From Phycicoccus sp. Soil748 (GTDB lineage Bacteria > Actinomycetota > Actinomycetes > Actinomycetales > Dermatophilaceae), in assembly GCF_001428025.1 (NCBI RefSeq), contig NZ_LMSC01000005.1, positions 227,964 to 291,963 of the forward strand: a stretch of DNA of 64,000 nucleotides. Reading direction: 5' to 3'. Positions 27,290 through 34,661 of the stretch are shown here, piece by piece. The translations under genes and the position numbers were made by a program. The first letter of the stretch is position 1. Each line of letters opens with the position of its first letter. Under the pieces are notes generated by a model. That model was given only the letters and a program-made list of their open reading frames with translations, had not been told where the DNA came from and made no database searches.

Positions 27290-27391
27290 GCTCCCCACCT
27301 TGCCACCGGCTGCCTGAGCGCGCCGGTCGTGGGGCGCCGGTCGTATGGCGAGGGCGGCAGCGGAACGGTCGACGCGGCATACTCCCTCGGC

Positions 27392-28345
27392 ATGGCCACC
27401 CAGGACGGGCAGCCGCGACGGCCGCGGCTCATCCACAGCGCCCAGGCGCTCGTCGACGAGGTCGTCGAGGTCGCGGCGCTGCCGGAGCGCGGCGGCAACG
27501 CGGTGGCAACGTCCTACAGCCGGTATGCCGGGGGAGCGGTCAACATCCTCGTGGCCGCAGCGCGCTCGGGCGCGGAGTGCGTGCACGCCGGGGCGGTCGG
27601 TACCGGCTCCAACGGCGACCTCGTGCGGGCGGCGCTCGCCGCGGACAGGGTCGCGATCAGCAGCCCCGCGGTCGAGGGCATCGACACGGGCATCTGCGTC
27701 GTCATGGTCGAGCCGTCGGCCGAGCGCACGTTCGTCACGACCCAGGGTGCCGAGCGCCACGTCACGGTCGAGAGCCTGCAGACCTCCTCGCCGCAGGTGG
27801 GCGACCTGGTCTGCGTGAGCGGGTTCTCACTCGTCGGGCGCACGCGGGACCCGTTGCTGGAGTGGGTGTCCGGGCTCGCCGAGGGCGTCGTCGTGGTGCT
27901 CGACCCGGGTGACGCGTTCGGTGGCCTCGAGGCCACGCTGCAGGACCGGGTGCTGGCCCGGACCACGGTCTGGACGAGCAACGCCGACGAGGCGCTGACG
28001 CTGACCGGGGTGCGCGTGGAGGACGACTCGGCCGCGGCGGTCGCTGCCCGGCTCCCCGCCGGGGCGGTGGCGGTCGTCCGCGACGGGGCGAAGGGGTGCC
28101 ACGTCCACGAGGGCGGCCGCACGCAGTACCTGCCCGGCCACCCGCAGGAGGCGGTGGACACCAACGGCGCCGGCGACACCCACACCGGGGTGCTGCTCGC
28201 CGAGCGGGCCCGTGGCGCCGACTGGCTCACCGCAGCCCGGCGTGCCAACGCCGCCGGGGCCATCAAGGTGACACGCCGTGGACCGGCCACCGCGCCGACC
28301 TCGGCAGAGATCGACGCGTTCCTGGCAGCTCTCGCGAACGGCTAG
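27392..28345 (+). CDS. PfkB-family carbohydrate kinase
   Basis: A 317-residue ribokinase-fold kinase. It has the N-terminal YAGGAVNILVAAARSGA (the family GGxxxN motif) and the C-terminal DTNGAGDTHTGVLLAE, which holds the anion hole and catalytic Asp. Position 2 of the usual DTTGAGD is Asn, a common variant. The sugar substrate cannot be assigned. Neighbours are a divergent glucose-6-phosphate dehydrogenase and a convergent sugar-nucleotide-type epimerase, so a small sugar-processing group is possible. Its TAG stop shares CTAG with the stop of the convergent gene. Confidence 0.88.
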   Translation: MATQDGQPRRPRLIHSAQALVDEVVEVAALPERGGNAVATSYSRYAGGAVNILVAAARSGAECVHAGAVGTGSNGDLVRAALAADRVAISSPAVEGIDTGICVVMVEPSAERTFVTTQGAERHVTVESLQTSSPQVGDLVCVSGFSLVGRTRDPLLEWVSGLAEGVVVVLDPGDAFGGLEATLQDRVLARTTVWTSNADEALTLTGVRVEDDSAAAVAARLPAGAVAVVRDGAKGCHVHEGGRTQYLPGHPQEAVDTNGAGDTHTGVLLAERARGADWLTAARRANAAGAIKVTRRGPATAPTSAEIDAFLAALANG

Positions 28346-29361
28346 AGCGCGCGGGGGCGGTAGGCCTCGAGGAGCCGGTCGTACATCGCGTCGAGGTCGC
28401 GGTCGACCCGCTGGCGGCTCTTGTCGGCGAGGTGCCAGGCGACCAGTTCGGCCGCCCCGCGACGGAACGGCACCAGCGCGCGCCAGCCCGGGGCGAGCGT
28501 GCGGAGCTTGGTGTTGTCGAACACCATGGAGTTGGACTTGTCGCCGACCAGGGAGGCGCCGATCTCCTTGTCCTGCGCGGCGATCGCGTCCGAGGCCACG
28601 TGCACGATCCGGGCCTCCACGCCTGCTGCCGCGGCAACCTCCTGGTGGATCTGGTCCCAGGTCAGCGCCTCGTCGGAGGTGATGTGGAAGGCCTCGCCGA
28701 TCGCCTGGGGGCGGTCGAGCAGGCGCACGAACGCCCGGGCGAAGTCCTCGTGGTGCGTCAGGGTCCACCACGAGGTGCCGTCGCCGGGGACGACGACCTC
28801 GCGACCCTCGAGCATCCGCTGCACCACGGTCCAGCCGCCGGTGAACGGCAGCAGGGTGTGGTCGTAGGTGTGCGACGGGCGGACGATCGTCATCGGCAGG
28901 CCGTGGTCGCGGTAGCGCGAGACCAGCAGGTCCTCGCAGGCGATCTTGTCCCGGGAGTACTGCCAGAACGGGTTGCGCAGCGGCGTCGACTCGGTGACGG
29001 GTCCGTGGGCGGGCGGGGTCTGGTATGCCGAGGCGGAGCTGATGAAGACGTACTGGCCGAACCGTCCCTCGAGCAGGTCGAGGTTCGTCGTCAGCTGGTC
29101 GGGGGTGAAGGTCAGGAAGTCGACGACCACGTCGAACGCGCGCCCTGCGAGGACGCCACGCACAGCGTCGAGGTCGCGGACGTCGGCGGTGACGACCTCG
29201 GCGCCGGCGGCCGGCTCGTGGGTGCTGCTCGTGCCCCGGTTGAGCAGGGTGACCGCGAACCCCTCGGCCACGGCCGCGCGGGCGCACGCGGTGCTGATGA
29301 CGCCCGTCCCGCCGATGAACAGGACGCTGCGGGCGGAGCCGGTGCCGCGGGTGGGAGCCAT
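28342..29361 (-). CDS. NAD-dependent epimerase/dehydratase (extended SDR)
   Basis: A 339-residue extended short-chain dehydrogenase-type protein. The nucleotide-binding loop is VLFIGGTGVISTACARAA, and the catalytic pair is in SSASAYQ and YSRDK (YxxxK). Similar proteins are annotated as nucleoside-sugar epimerases or isoflavone-reductase-like; the substrate is unknown. The end overlaps the PfkB gene by a shared CTAG. Immediately upstream of its start lies DUF559 locus B. Confidence 0.87.
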   Translation of the reverse strand: MAPTRGTGSARSVLFIGGTGVISTACARAAVAEGFAVTLLNRGTSSTHEPAAGAEVVTADVRDLDAVRGVLAGRAFDVVVDFLTFTPDQLTTNLDLLEGRFGQYVFISSASAYQTPPAHGPVTESTPLRNPFWQYSRDKIACEDLLVSRYRDHGLPMTIVRPSHTYDHTLLPFTGGWTVVQRMLEGREVVVPGDGTSWWTLTHHEDFARAFVRLLDRPQAIGEAFHITSDEALTWDQIHQEVAAAAGVEARIVHVASDAIAAQDKEIGASLVGDKSNSMVFDNTKLRTLAPGWRALVPFRRGAAELVAWHLADKSRQRVDRDLDAMYDRLLEAYRPRAL

Positions 29362-29412
29362 CCCCCAACCCTAGGCCGGGCCTCCTCGCGGCACCTCCGG
29401 CGTCGTCCCCAG

Positions 29413-29468
29413 GGGTGGGAAGTGGCGGCTTGCCGCGAGCGTGAGGCAGCCGTTTCCCACCCTTCGCG
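29413..29468. repeat. Upstream palindromic element of DUF559 locus B
   Basis: The arms are GGGTGGGAAnnGGC (29413-29426) and GCCnnTTCCCACCC (29449-29462), separated by 22 nt. The right part, 29446-29468, recurs downstream of the gene at 30518-30540 with 21 of 23 positions equal. The element differs completely in sequence from that of locus A. Confidence 0.75.
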
Positions 29469-29567
29469 AGCCGTGCCGCCATCCACACCCGGAGGTGCGC
29501 GGGCCGAATACCCACAGGTGCCCCGGCTGGCCTCGTCCGTCCGGTTCGGTGCGGAGACGCTGCAGAC

Positions 29568-30464
29568 GTGTCGAAGTCGCCCTCTCCCATCCCGGAGGGT
29601 CTCGTCCGCGGACCCTTCACCCATGCCGCCGGACGCGAAGCCGGCCTCAGCCGCGCGCGGATGCGGGCGCGCGACCTGCGGGCTCCGACGTACGGCGTGC
29701 GAGATCGGGCAGTGGGAGCCGTCTGCTTCGAGGGTCGCGTGCGAGCCTTCGCCCTCGCCCTGCCCGGTGACGTCGCGTTCTCCCACGTCACCGCCGCGCG
29801 AGTCCTGGGCCTTCCGATGCCGAGTACCTGGCTGCCCACCGAGCCGCTCGACGTCATGCGGGACTCGACGCGGCCGAGGATCGAGCGACACGGTGTACGC
29901 AGCCACCGGGGACTGGAGCATCGGTGCACCTGCCCTGTCGACTCGGCCCGGGTCACGGATGCCCTCGACACGTGGGCGGACCTGTCCACCCTGTTCGGAC
30001 TGGGTGACCTTGTCGCAGCCGGCGACGTCCTGGTGGGTGCCAGGCACGAGCTCCGGCCGAAGGACCTGCTCCGCGCAGCCCAGGACCGGACCGGTCGTGG
30101 CGCCGTGCGGCTGCGTGAGGCGGCCGCGCTGGTACGGGTGGGTGCAGCCTCGCCGTGGGAGAGCAAAGCCCGGGTTGCCTTCGCGCGATGGCGGCTGCCG
30201 GAGCCGCAGCTCAACCTCGATCTGTACGACGCGTGGGGTCGCTGGCTCGCGCGACCTGACTTCGTCTGGAAGGAACAGCGGGTCGTCGGCGAGTACGACG
30301 GCGACCAGCACCGCACCGATCGCCGGGCCTGGCAGTACGAACGCGAGCGGAGGGCTGGCCTCGAGGACGAAGGTTGGACCTACGTGGAGATGACGTCGCT
30401 GAGCCTCACCGGCCCACGCGAGAGTGCCGCCCTGCGCGGCCGCCTCACCCGGTTGCTGCTCTAG
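29568..30464 (+). CDS. AbiEi-like / DUF559 putative endonuclease (locus B)
   Basis: A 298-residue protein with the same plan as the gene at 9.9 kb but clearly diverged. Residues 1-130 form an AbiEi-like region (FTHAAGREAGLSRARMRARDL, a SHVTAARVLGLP block). Residues about 190-285 form the DUF559/Vsr-like region, with E198 (PWES), D231 (PDFVW), E242 and D244 (GEYDG), H248, then YERERRAGLEDEGWTYVEM. Candidate catalytic residues are all kept. The start is GTG 29568. Palindromic elements flank it on both sides. It sits alone between an epimerase gene and a MerR regulator. DNA cleavage at or near the flanking palindromes is a hypothesis only. Confidence 0.85.
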   Translation: MSKSPSPIPEGLVRGPFTHAAGREAGLSRARMRARDLRAPTYGVRDRAVGAVCFEGRVRAFALALPGDVAFSHVTAARVLGLPMPSTWLPTEPLDVMRDSTRPRIERHGVRSHRGLEHRCTCPVDSARVTDALDTWADLSTLFGLGDLVAAGDVLVGARHELRPKDLLRAAQDRTGRGAVRLREAAALVRVGAASPWESKARVAFARWRLPEPQLNLDLYDAWGRWLARPDFVWKEQRVVGEYDGDQHRTDRRAWQYERERRAGLEDEGWTYVEMTSLSLTGPRESAALRGRLTRLLL

Positions 30465-30478
30465 CTCGCGCCGACAGT

Positions 30479-30540
30479 CGCGAGAGGTGGGAACCGGCTG
30501 GTTCCCCCGGGTGCGCAGCAGCCGTTTGCCACCCCTCGCG
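30479..30540. repeat. Downstream palindromic element of DUF559 locus B
   Basis: An inverted repeat with 22-nt arms, 30479-30500 and 30519-30540, matching at 19 of 22 positions with an 18-nt loop. The arms begin CGCGAG and end CGGCTG on the left strand. It repeats the upstream element of the same gene and starts 14 nt after the gene's stop. Confidence 0.78.
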
Positions 30541-30570
30541 CCCGGCCGATCGGTCTGGTGGCAGGCGGGG

Positions 30571-30993
30571 TCAGGTGAGGCGGGCGAGGTCGGCGCGGCA
30601 GCGGCGCTCGAACTCGCCGAGCTCGGCCAGGGCGTCCTCGAGGTCGCGCCGCCGCTGCTCGAGGTCGGTCCGGCGCTCGTCGATCTGGTCCAGGACGTAC
30701 TCGAGCTGGCTGGCCTTGCCGCGGGGCCGGTCGTAGAGGTCGATGATCGTGCGGATCTCCTCGAGCGGGAACCCGAGGCGCTTGCCGCGCAGGATCAGGG
30801 CCAGTCGCGTGCGGTCACGGCGGTGGTAGACCCGCGTGGTGCCGCGCCGCTCGGGGGAGATGAGGCCCAGGTCCTCGTAGTGGCGCACGGTGCGGTGGGT
30901 GACGCCGAACTCGTCCGCGACCTCCCGGATCGTCCAGCTGGGCGGCGACGCCGACGACGTCCGGTCGGACTGGTCGAGGTCGGGGGCTGGCAT
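30571..30993 (-). CDS. MerR-family transcriptional regulator (LiuR-like)
   Basis: A 140-residue regulator with an N-terminal MerR helix-turn-helix (TIREVADEFGVTHRTVRHYEDLGLI near residues 20-45), the RGTTRVYHRRDRTRL wing, and a C-terminal coiled coil (ASQLEYVLDQIDERRTDLEQRRRDLEDALAEL). It lacks the cysteines of metal-sensing MerR proteins. It is divergent from an acyl-CoA dehydrogenase/carboxyltransferase pair, the arrangement of LiuR regulators of branched-chain amino acid breakdown. A 16-bp palindrome in the shared promoter is the likely operator. It may sense an acyl-CoA. Confidence 0.88.
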   Translation of the reverse strand: MPAPDLDQSDRTSSASPPSWTIREVADEFGVTHRTVRHYEDLGLISPERRGTTRVYHRRDRTRLALILRGKRLGFPLEEIRTIIDLYDRPRGKASQLEYVLDQIDERRTDLEQRRRDLEDALAELGEFERRCRADLARLT

Positions 30994-31011
30994 ACCGGTG
31001 AGTATTGCTTT

Positions 31012-31027
31012 ACGTTGACGTCAACGT
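31012..31027. promoter_or_regulatory. Perfect 16-bp palindrome, likely MerR/LiuR operator
   Basis: ACGTTGACGTCAACGT is a perfect palindrome in the 117-bp gap between the divergent MerR gene and the acyl-CoA dehydrogenase. On the minus strand a TTGACG overlaps it, and TACTCA lies about 20 nt downstream, a long spacer as MerR promoters have. The sequence is close to LiuR-type motifs as I remember them. Confidence 0.6.
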
Positions 31028-31110
31028 CAAGAACCGGCGACGCGCCGCACACCCCACGGCACGCGCGCAACACCCCCACGGCACCACCCCTGATCCCACG
31101 AGGAGCACGC

Positions 31111-32292
31111 ATGTTCGAGCTGTCCAAGGAGCACGAGGACTTCCGCAAGGTCGTCCGGGAGTTCGCCGAGGCCGAGGTCGAGCCGCACATCGCGCAGTGG
31201 GACAAGGACCACCACTTCCCGTCCGACCTCGTGCCCAAGATGGGCGAGCTGGGGCTGTTCGGGCTCGTCGTGCCCGAGGAGTTCGGTGGCATGGGCGACG
31301 ACGGCGACTTCACGTCGCTGTGTGTGGCCATCGAGGAGCTGGGGCGGGTCGACCAGTCCATCGGCATCACCCTGTCGGCCGGCGTGGGCCTGGGCATCAA
31401 CCCGATCCTGACGTACGGCTCGCAGGAGCAGAAGGAGCGCTTCCTGCCTGACCTCGTCGCCGGTCGCGCCCTCGCCGGCTTCGGCTTGACCGAGCCCGAT
31501 GCCGGCTCCGACGCCGGTGCCACCCGCACCAAGGCCGTCCGCGACGGTGACGAGTGGGTCGTCAACGGCTCCAAGGCGTTCATCACCAACTCCGGCACCG
31601 ACATCACCTCCGTCGTGACCGTCACCGCGCGCACGGGCACCAACGAGGACGGCTCGGCCATCCTCAGCGCGATCATGATCCCTTCCGGCACACCGGGTTT
31701 CACCGTCGAGCCGGCCTACGACAAGCTCGGCTGGCACGCCTCCGACACGCACGGCCTGACCTTCGAGGACTGCCGCGTCCCGGTCGGCAACCTGCTCGGC
31801 AACGAGGGGGAGGGCTTCAAGCAGTTCCTCAAGACCCTCGACGACGGCCGCATCGCCATCTCGGCGCTCGCCATCGGCATGAGCCAGCGGATGCTCGAGG
31901 AGACGACCGAGTACGCCAAGACGCGCAAGGCGTTCGGCAAGCCGATCGGCGTCAACCAGGGCATCTCGTTCCAGATCGCCGACCTCGCCGTCATGGTCGA
32001 GGCCTCCCGCCAGCTCACCTACAAGGCCGCGTGGCTCAAGGACGAGCTCGAGCGCGGGCGCCGTTCGGTCAAGGAGGTCAAGCAGGCCGCCGCGATCTGC
32101 AAGCTCTACTCGACCGAGGCCGCCGTCACCGCGACCCGCATCGCCACGCAGGTCTTCGGTGGCAACGGCTTCATGGAGGAGTACCCCGTGGCCCGCTTCT
32201 ACCGGGACGCCAAGATCCTCGAGATCGGCGAGGGCACCTCCGAGGTCCAGCGCATGGTCATCGCCCGCCACCTCGGCCTGCCGACCGCGTGA
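31111..32292 (+). CDS. Acyl-CoA dehydrogenase
   Basis: A 393-residue FAD-dependent acyl-CoA dehydrogenase, introducing a double bond in an acyl-CoA. It has GFGLTEPDAGSDAG, AFITNSG, and the C-terminal catalytic-base region AKILEIGEGTSEVQR. The ATG 31111 has GAGGAG 5 nt upstream. The following carboxyltransferase starts within its stop codon (GTGA), so the two are coupled. With the MerR regulator this suggests breakdown of leucine or a related branched or odd-chain acid, for example an isovaleryl- or citronellyl-CoA step; the exact acyl chain is not known. Confidence 0.92.
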   Translation: MFELSKEHEDFRKVVREFAEAEVEPHIAQWDKDHHFPSDLVPKMGELGLFGLVVPEEFGGMGDDGDFTSLCVAIEELGRVDQSIGITLSAGVGLGINPILTYGSQEQKERFLPDLVAGRALAGFGLTEPDAGSDAGATRTKAVRDGDEWVVNGSKAFITNSGTDITSVVTVTARTGTNEDGSAILSAIMIPSGTPGFTVEPAYDKLGWHASDTHGLTFEDCRVPVGNLLGNEGEGFKQFLKTLDDGRIAISALAIGMSQRMLEETTEYAKTRKAFGKPIGVNQGISFQIADLAVMVEASRQLTYKAAWLKDELERGRRSVKEVKQAAAICKLYSTEAAVTATRIATQVFGGNGFMEEYPVARFYRDAKILEIGEGTSEVQRMVIARHLGLPTA

Positions 32293-33947
32293 GCGCCACC
32301 ACCAGCGAACGTCCGGGTGCGGACGGTCCGGAGACAGTGCGAGAGGGTATGCCGGTGAGCCGAGCCGACGACGCCAGTCCAGCCTTCGCCGTGGCCGGGG
32401 ACGCCGGCGCCGACCCCAAGGTGGGGGACGTGCGCAGGCGGCTCGCGGCGGCGTACGAGGCCTCGGCCTCCGCGCCCGAGAAGGCGCAGGCCAAGCTCGA
32501 CGCACAGGGCAAGCTCTACGTCCGCGACCGCATCGCGCTGCTGTTCGACGAGGGGAGCTTCGTCGAGGACGGCCGGTTCGCGAACGCCACGGCCACCGGG
32601 CTGCCGGCCGACGGTGTCGTCACCGGTCGAGGCACGGTCGACGGGCGCCCGGCGGTCGTCATCGCGAACGACCCGACGGTCAAGGCGGGTTCGTGGGGAT
32701 CGCGCACCGTCGAGAAGATCGTGCGCGCCACGGAGATGGCGCTGCGCGAGGAGCTGCCGGTCTTCTGGTTCGTCGACTCCGCGGGCGCCCGCATCACCGA
32801 CCAGGTCGAGATGTTCCCGGGCCGACGCGGCGCGGGGAAGATCTTCCACAACCAGGTCGCGCTCTCCGGCAAGGTCCCGCAGATCTGCTGCCTGTTCGGC
32901 CCGAGCGCCGCCGGTGGCGCCTACATCCCGTCGTTCACCGACCTCATCATCATGGTCGAGGGCAACGCGTCGATGTACCTCGGCAGCCCGCGCATGGCCG
33001 AGATGGTCGTGGGGGAGAAGGTGTCGCTCGAGGACATGGGCGGCGCGCGCATGCACTGCACCGTCTCGGGCGTCGGCGACCTGCTGGTCTCCGACGACAC
33101 CGAGGCGATCGAGCTCGCGAAGCTCTACTTCTCCTACATGCCGACGAGCTGGCGGGCCGACCTGCCGACGTATGCGCCGGAGGAGCCCTCGAAGCCGCTG
33201 ACCCGCCACACCGTCCCCGAGCGCGAGAGCCAGCCGTTCGACATCCACGAGGTGATCGACGGGCTCGTCGACGACGAGTCGTTCTTCGAGGTCAAGCCGC
33301 TGTTCGCCCCCGAGCTCGTCATCGGCTTCGGCCGCATGGCCGGCGAGACGGTAGGCATCGTGGCCAACAACTCGATGGTCAAGGGCGGCGTGCTGTTCAC
33401 CGACAGCGCCGACAAGGCCGCGCGGTTCATCTGGCTGTGCGACGCGTTCTCGATCCCGCTGCTCTACCTCGCCGATGTCCCGGGCTTCATGATCGGCTCC
33501 GAGGTCGAGCGCGGCGGCATCATCCGCCACGGGGCGAAGATGGTGCACGCCGTCTCCTCGGCGACCGTGCCGCAGTTCTGCGTGGTCGTCCGCAAGGCCT
33601 ACGGCGCCGGGCTCTACGCCATGGGCGGCCCCGGCTTCGCGCCCGACGCGACGATCGCCCTGCCGACCGCACGCATCGCCGTGATGGGCCCCGAGGCAGC
33701 GGTCAACGCGGTGTACGCGAACAAGATCGCGGCCATCGAGGACGAGGCCGAGCGTGAGGCGTTCGTGCAGGAGAAGCGGCGCGAGTACGAGGAGGACGTC
33801 GACCTCGAACGGCTCGCCGCCGACCTCGTCCTCGACCAGGTCATCGAGGCCGACGCGCTGCGGGCCGAGCTGCTGCTGCGGCTGCGCTACTCGTCGAACC
33901 GCGAGCGCCACTTCGCGACCAAGCGCCGCGACGTCCCCCCGGTCTGA
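32289..33947 (+). CDS. Acyl-CoA carboxylase beta subunit (methylcrotonyl/geranyl-type carboxyltransferase)
   Basis: A 552-residue carboxyltransferase from GTG 32289, which overlaps the preceding stop as GTGA; ATG 32349 is an alternative. Features are FVDSAGARITDQVEMFPGRRG, FGPSAAGGAYIPSFTD, LADVPGFMIGSEVERGGIIRHGAKM and KAYGAGLYAMGGPGF. The last block differs from propionyl-type beta subunits ([12 protein letters not shown], as at 39.4 kb), so this enzyme probably carboxylates an unsaturated acyl-CoA such as methylcrotonyl-CoA. It needs a biotinylated alpha subunit; the one at 23.1 kb or another elsewhere could serve. Confidence 0.9.
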   Translation: MSATTSERPGADGPETVREGMPVSRADDASPAFAVAGDAGADPKVGDVRRRLAAAYEASASAPEKAQAKLDAQGKLYVRDRIALLFDEGSFVEDGRFANATATGLPADGVVTGRGTVDGRPAVVIANDPTVKAGSWGSRTVEKIVRATEMALREELPVFWFVDSAGARITDQVEMFPGRRGAGKIFHNQVALSGKVPQICCLFGPSAAGGAYIPSFTDLIIMVEGNASMYLGSPRMAEMVVGEKVSLEDMGGARMHCTVSGVGDLLVSDDTEAIELAKLYFSYMPTSWRADLPTYAPEEPSKPLTRHTVPERESQPFDIHEVIDGLVDDESFFEVKPLFAPELVIGFGRMAGETVGIVANNSMVKGGVLFTDSADKAARFIWLCDAFSIPLLYLADVPGFMIGSEVERGGIIRHGAKMVHAVSSATVPQFCVVVRKAYGAGLYAMGGPGFAPDATIALPTARIAVMGPEAAVNAVYANKIAAIEDEAEREAFVQEKRREYEEDVDLERLAADLVLDQVIEADALRAELLLRLRYSSNRERHFATKRRDVPPV

Positions 33948-33967
33948 CGCGGGCAGGCGGCCGCGGT

Positions 33968-34630
33968 TCAGTTGCCGCGGGCGGAGCTGGCGCTGCGCAG
34001 CGAGCGCCAGCTGATCCCGATCTCCTCGAGCAGCTCACGCAGCAGCGGCAGGCTGAGGCCGACGACGTTGCTCGGGTCGCCCTCGATGCCGGCCACGTAG
34101 GGCGACCCGAGGCCGTCCAGGGTGAAGGCGCCGGCGACGCGCAGCGGCTCACCGGTCGCCACGTAGGCCTCGACCTCCGCGGTGTCCAGGCGAGCGAAGT
34201 GCACGGTGGTGGAGGCGGTGGCCCCGAGCGTCGCCCCGGTGCCACCGGCTCCCGACTCGCGGGTGTCGACGACCCAGTGCCCGGTGTGCAGGACCCCGGA
34301 ACGACCGCTCATGCGGGTCCACCGCTCGACCGCCTCAGCCGCGTCGGCCGGCTTGCCGTGGACCTCCCCGTCGAGCTCGAGCACGGAGTCGCAGCCGACG
34401 ACGAGCACGTGCTCGATCTGGCCGGCGACGTCCTCGGCCTTGGCGCGGGCCAGCACGAGGGCGACGTCCTCCGGGGCCAGCTCGCCGTAGGTCTCCCGGG
34501 CTGCCGCCGTGACCGCGTCCTCGTCGACCCCGCTCACGACGATGCTGGGCTCGATGCCGGCCGCCAGCAGCAGCTTCTTGCGGGCCGGGGAGGCGGAGGC
34601 CAGGACGATGGTGGCGGTCGGGTTGGTCAT
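33968..34630 (-). CDS. maf: Maf-family nucleotide pyrophosphatase
   Basis: A 220-residue Maf protein, hydrolysing non-canonical or excess nucleoside triphosphates to monophosphates. The motifs are VLASASPARKKLL near residue 9, the GCDSVLELDGEVHGKP block near 78, and TGEPLRVAGAFTLDGLG near 164. Insertions make it slightly longer than E. coli Maf proteins. It belongs to the conserved accA-maf-accE-pccB-birA neighbourhood of actinobacteria. ATG 34630 has TACAGT 7 nt upstream on the same strand. Confidence 0.92.
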   Translation of the reverse strand: MTNPTATIVLASASPARKKLLLAAGIEPSIVVSGVDEDAVTAAARETYGELAPEDVALVLARAKAEDVAGQIEHVLVVGCDSVLELDGEVHGKPADAAEAVERWTRMSGRSGVLHTGHWVVDTRESGAGGTGATLGATASTTVHFARLDTAEVEAYVATGEPLRVAGAFTLDGLGSPYVAGIEGDPSNVVGLSLPLLRELLEEIGISWRSLRSASSARGN

Positions 34631-34637
34631 GACCGGG

Positions 34638-34643
34638 ACTGTA
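34638..34643 (-). promoter_or_regulatory. Putative -10 box (TACAGT) of maf
   Basis: The minus-strand TACAGT ends 7 nt before ATG 34630, in the short gap after the antiporter gene. Confidence 0.4.
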
Positions 34644-34661
34644 GCCCGACCCGGACCGGCC

